Part shown: piece by piece, positions 13,093 to 15,539 of the stretch
How positions within the stretch are numbered: the first letter of the stretch is position 1
How the letters are laid out: each line of letters opens with the position of its first letter
NCBI GenBank assembly: GCA_026014515.1
Contig: JAOZIG010000335.1
Span: 1-15,539 of the forward strand
Length of the DNA: 15,539 nt
Origin: Candidatus Bathyarchaeota archaeon
Lineage (GTDB): Archaea > Thermoproteota > Bathyarchaeia > TCS64
Direction of reading: 5' to 3'
Position numbers and translations under genes: made by a program
The notes under the pieces: model-generated
What the model saw: only the letters and a program-made list of their open reading frames with translations
Databases searched by the model: none
Told to the model about the DNA's origin: nothing

Positions 13093-14004
13093 TTGAGCTG
13101 GGAGCCAAAGAATCAACAACAGTTCCTTATCGCGCTGGGATTCGTACTCCTAGTTTTATGCATTGTTCCAGTAGGTTATCGAGGTCTACTTTTTGTCATC
13201 CTGCATTTCAGGGATAATAATAGCTACGATTTTTTCAGGAATATTTTCTCGTTATTCAGTTTCATCATATCAATCTTAGTGGTGGTGTCTGGATTCTGGT
13301 TCGGACGCCGCGTTGATCTGAGCAGGAATTATAGAAAATTTCTCAACGGGTTAGGTGTTAGCTGGGTTCTAGCTATAGTGTTTCTTGGGTGCCTATGGTT
13401 TTTCACTGAGGATATGACACGCGCAGTGTACGAGATATCAGTAATGCGTGCATTAACTGGGTACAGTTATCTAGCGCCTCTCTTTTCTGGGATAACCCTC
13501 GGATGGCTTGTAAAGGAAAGACCAACCATCAAAACCGAGTGGAACAGAGACATTCTTAGATATGTGGTATTTTATCAAGGAGCGCTTCTAGTCAGGGCAC
13601 TTATCTCAAACTATATTGCTATGGTTTATTTGTATCGTGGACGAAATATAGAATTGTATGGCTTGTTTTCATGGACTTCTTCGCTTGTGTTAGTTCCTAT
13701 AAATCTCTGGTATCTTTGGAAGATGTTTGAGACAGGGAAAACAGTGGAGCTTGACAATGAGTATGGTAGTATTCTGTTCACTTTGTGGGTTCCACGTGTA
13801 ATAGTTTCAGTATTGATTTCAGTGACGAACATGGTGATGCATCAAACCCCGATCATAGACATGTTGATTAACAGTGTAGAAGACATCATCGTGACCTCCA
13901 TAAGCGTATTTGGGGTCGCGTTCGCAGTATTATGTCTTGGATATATCCACTCAAGGTACATGTTTGTAGAAGAACTGGAAAGAATAAGGGGCGTAGAGAA
14001 CTAG
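13093..14004 (+). CDS. Orphan polytopic membrane protein (about eight helices)
   Basis: I do not recognise this 303-residue protein. It is an integral membrane protein with hydrophobic segments at about residues 12-32, 47-66, 86-104, 117-137, 152-175, 184-203, 220-244 and 260-284. A short polar N-terminus (SWEPKNQQQ) precedes them and a charged C-terminal end (EELERIRGVEN) follows. Loops are short and no catalytic or transporter signature is evident. RRVDLSRN after the second helix and KERPTIKTEWNRD after the fourth are basic and probably cytoplasmic, which would put the N-terminus inside. The start TTG 13093 has GGAG 6 nt upstream. The gene lies after the amidohydrolase, apparently with its own promoter, and its stop codon forms one arm of an inverted repeat shared with the convergent gene. 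Function unknown. Confidence 0.65.
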   Translation: MSWEPKNQQQFLIALGFVLLVLCIVPVGYRGLLFVILHFRDNNSYDFFRNIFSLFSFIISILVVVSGFWFGRRVDLSRNYRKFLNGLGVSWVLAIVFLGCLWFFTEDMTRAVYEISVMRALTGYSYLAPLFSGITLGWLVKERPTIKTEWNRDILRYVVFYQGALLVRALISNYIAMVYLYRGRNIELYGLFSWTSSLVLVPINLWYLWKMFETGKTVELDNEYGSILFTLWVPRVIVSVLISVTNMVMHQTPIIDMLINSVEDIIVTSISVFGVAFAVLCLGYIHSRYMFVEELERIRGVEN

Positions 14005-14029
14005 AAAGTATGAGAAAACGTTTTTCTAG
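14001..14029. terminator. Inverted repeat joining two convergent stop codons
   Basis: CTAGAAA (14001-14007) and TTTCTAG (14023-14029) are perfect reverse complements. Inside lies AAAACGTTTT, itself palindromic. The plus-strand TAG (14002-14004) and the minus-strand TAG (14026-14028 read in reverse) sit in the two arms. With T-runs on both strands it is a good candidate for a bidirectional terminator. Confidence 0.5.
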
Positions 14030-14466
14030 TCCTCGTTCTTCATGAAATCCAAGCCACGATACTGTTTTACTGCCTCAAACAGGAAGGCTCCGGCGCTGAA
14101 TAATCCTATGAATAAAGTTACTAGGTCTCTGAAGTCGCCTCTCCAAGGCCAGTACATCACATAGCTAACCATCAAGCCCAAAATCAGGGCACTGTAGATG
14201 GTGAGTCTTGGTATCAGCATACCTCGGAGCAGCAAGAAGCTGCGTAGTGCCTCGATGGATTCTTGGTCGTTGATGATGTATTTGCCGTCAAAGTCTGTCT
14301 CTATGAGTTTGAGGTCGAGTAGTTTGTTTACGTGGTACTGTGCTAGGCTTGGGCTGCTGAAGTCTAGTGCTCTCCAGATGTCTCTTACGCCTATGGGGTT
14401 CTCGCTGGTGAGAATGCACAGGTAGACATCTAGGGTCTTCCCGTAGATTCTTTTCGCCTCACCCAT
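14026..14466 (-). CDS. Small membrane-tethered wHTH protein
   Basis: The product (146 residues from ATG 14466) has an N-terminal winged helix-turn-helix. TLDVYLCILTSENPIGVRDIW and FSSPSLAQYHVNKLLDLKLIE give the helix and recognition-helix region, and FDGKYIIND the wing (residues about 12-70 counted from GTG 14475). Two membrane helices follow at about 87-108 and 117-136 on the same count, and the end is basic then acidic. The HTH therefore precedes the membrane part, the reverse order of the regulator at 930-2201. I choose ATG 14466 because GGTGA ends 5 nt before it and it follows the upstream stop by 1 nt (TAA-G-ATG). GTG 14475 would overlap the upstream gene. It is in an operon with the secreted beta-propeller protein and is probably translated from the same message. 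DNA target and signal are unknown. Confidence 0.75.
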   Translation of the reverse strand: MGEAKRIYGKTLDVYLCILTSENPIGVRDIWRALDFSSPSLAQYHVNKLLDLKLIETDFDGKYIINDQESIEALRSFLLLRGMLIPRLTIYSALILGLMVSYVMYWPWRGDFRDLVTLFIGLFSAGAFLFEAVKQYRGLDFMKNED

Positions 14467-14467
14467 C

Positions 14468-15539
14468 TTATTCACCCAAGTCGATTGCCGCTAGCTCTTC
14501 AAGGGTCTCAAGGTTATTTATCTTGATCATGCCCTGACTCATGGTGTACAGGTTGTCCTCTATGTAGAGGCTACGCTCCACAGAGTACTCAGAGTCGAAC
14601 CAGAACCCGCTCTTCAGCAACTCATCCTCTTGCAGATGGGTGACTTGTCCACGTAGCTCTATTCCTTCTAGGCTGATGTCGAAGATGTATGCTCCCTGAT
14701 AGGTGTACTCGCCGTAGAAGTTGTCGGGTACTTCTCCGCTGAAATCATCTGCGTCGATGTTTGCCTCCAATATCGGTATGATCAGTAGGTTACGTGCCTT
14801 ACTGAAGAGGAAGGCATGGTGATCATATCGGGCTGGACTGTCTGAGCCCCTATCACCTATCTCTATCTTGGCTATCTCCCTTGGGTTCTCAACGTCACTA
14901 ACATCAAAGAGGCTGATCTTTACGCCTTGATGCCACGCGAAGTCACCTTCCTCGGATTCCTCGGTCTCCTTGCCTATGCCTATGAGGGTGTTCTCGTCGT
15001 AGGGGTGGAGGTAGTCGCTGAATCCGGGTATCTTGAGCTTCCCTAGCACCGTGGGGTTCGTTGGGTCGCTTAGGTCGATGGTGAACAATGGGTCGATCTT
15101 CTTGAAGGTAACCAGATAGCATCTGCTTCCCATGAAGCGGGCGCTGTATATCTCCTCACCGGGTGCAAGGTCTTCAAGCGTTCCAACGATCTCTAGGTCC
15201 TCGTCAAGTACGTAGACATTGTTTCCATTGGAGCCGCTGCGCCAGTCGTTGCTTGTGGTAGCTATTCTGAAGTAGCCATCATGCTCGTCCATGCTGAACT
15301 GGTTTAGCACGTAGCCGGGGACTGTGCCGTTTGCCTTGAAGGTGATGTCGCCGTTCTCGATTCCTATCTTGGTGATGGTGGTGTCGCTGCCCCAGACGTA
15401 GCTTGTGAGGTAGAGGTTTGTGGGACTTACATAGAGATTGTACCCAGAATCCAGTAGGAATGTCTCGGTGGTTAGCTGTGCTTCTGCGTCTGAGATGTCG
15501 AGACTGGCTATAGTATAGTACTGCATCCAGCCCCTTGTG
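14468..15539 (-). CDS. Secreted protein with C-terminal beta-propeller domain (5' end outside window)
   Basis: The frame is open from the window's right edge to TAA at 14468-14470, so only the C-terminal 357 codons or so are present; Met at 15526 is probably internal. The repeated blades and the segments KISLFDVSDVENPREIAKIEIG, DRGSDSPARYDHHAFLFSK and GAYIFDISLEGIELRGQVTH match the COG4880-type archaeal and bacterial secreted proteins whose C-terminal beta-propeller is distantly WD40-like. Other blade motifs are YLVTFKKIDPLFTIDLSDP and DYLHPYDENTLIGIGKE. Such proteins are normally exported, with the signal peptide at the missing N-terminus, and are thought to bind partners at the cell surface. 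Their activity is not established. The downstream gene, 1 nt away, encodes a membrane wHTH protein. Confidence 0.82.
   Translation of the reverse strand, partial: TRGWMQYYTIASLDISDAEAQLTTETFLLDSGYNLYVSPTNLYLTSYVWGSDTTITKIGIENGDITFKANGTVPGYVLNQFSMDEHDGYFRIATTSNDWRSGSNGNNVYVLDEDLEIVGTLEDLAPGEEIYSARFMGSRCYLVTFKKIDPLFTIDLSDPTNPTVLGKLKIPGFSDYLHPYDENTLIGIGKETEESEEGDFAWHQGVKISLFDVSDVENPREIAKIEIGDRGSDSPARYDHHAFLFSKARNLLIIPILEANIDADDFSGEVPDNFYGEYTYQGAYIFDISLEGIELRGQVTHLQEDELLKSGFWFDSEYSVERSLYIEDNLYTMSQGMIKINNLETLEELAAIDLGE

Overview
The window is archaeal chromosomal DNA. The evidence is a TFB transcription initiation factor with an N-terminal zinc ribbon, a RadA recombinase, a GPN-loop GTPase, an archaeal-size inositol-1-phosphate synthase, TATA boxes about 25-30 bp before inferred transcription starts, Shine-Dalgarno sites of the form GGTGA(T), and frequent TTG/GTG starts. 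Base composition is moderate. I cannot fix the lineage from sequence alone. A mesophilic TACK-type (for example Bathyarchaeia-like) or Asgard-type archaeon is a guess. No rRNA, tRNA, CRISPR, insertion sequence, phage gene or intein was seen.

Left part (1-3811). The window opens in the membrane C-terminus of a probable family 2 glycosyltransferase, followed with no gap by a RimI-type acetyltransferase. A two-gene unit comes next. The first gene encodes a secreted-side sensor with one transmembrane helix and a cytoplasmic winged helix-turn-helix (wHTH). The second encodes a secreted, highly acidic protein built from the same kind of helical-hairpin repeats found in the sensor's outer part. A perfect 19-bp palindrome lies at the inferred transcription start of this unit.

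Middle part (3895-8835). An inositol-phosphate synthase homologue overlaps a GPN-loop GTPase by 4 nt. A small orphan protein with nuclease-like acidic residues converges on the GTPase. After a 357-nt gene-free stretch come an ornithine cyclodeaminase/alanine dehydrogenase-family enzyme, a SAM methyltransferase and a convergent CrcB/Fluc fluoride channel.

Right part (8836-15539). A repeat-rich divergent promoter region separates crcB from tfb. tfb is followed by an EngB-type GTPase that converges on radA with 2 nt between stop codons. radA and an M20D-type amidohydrolase diverge from a short region with a tandem 11-bp-period repeat. Then come an orphan protein with about eight membrane helices and, convergent to it, an operon of a secreted beta-propeller protein (cut by the window end) and a small membrane-tethered wHTH protein.

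Core information-processing genes (tfb, engB, radA, GPN GTPase) are interleaved with metabolic and cell-surface genes. The most interesting theme is that the window holds two separate pairs of a membrane-anchored wHTH regulator and a secreted protein. This suggests that each regulator reads out something about its exported neighbour. That functional link is inference.
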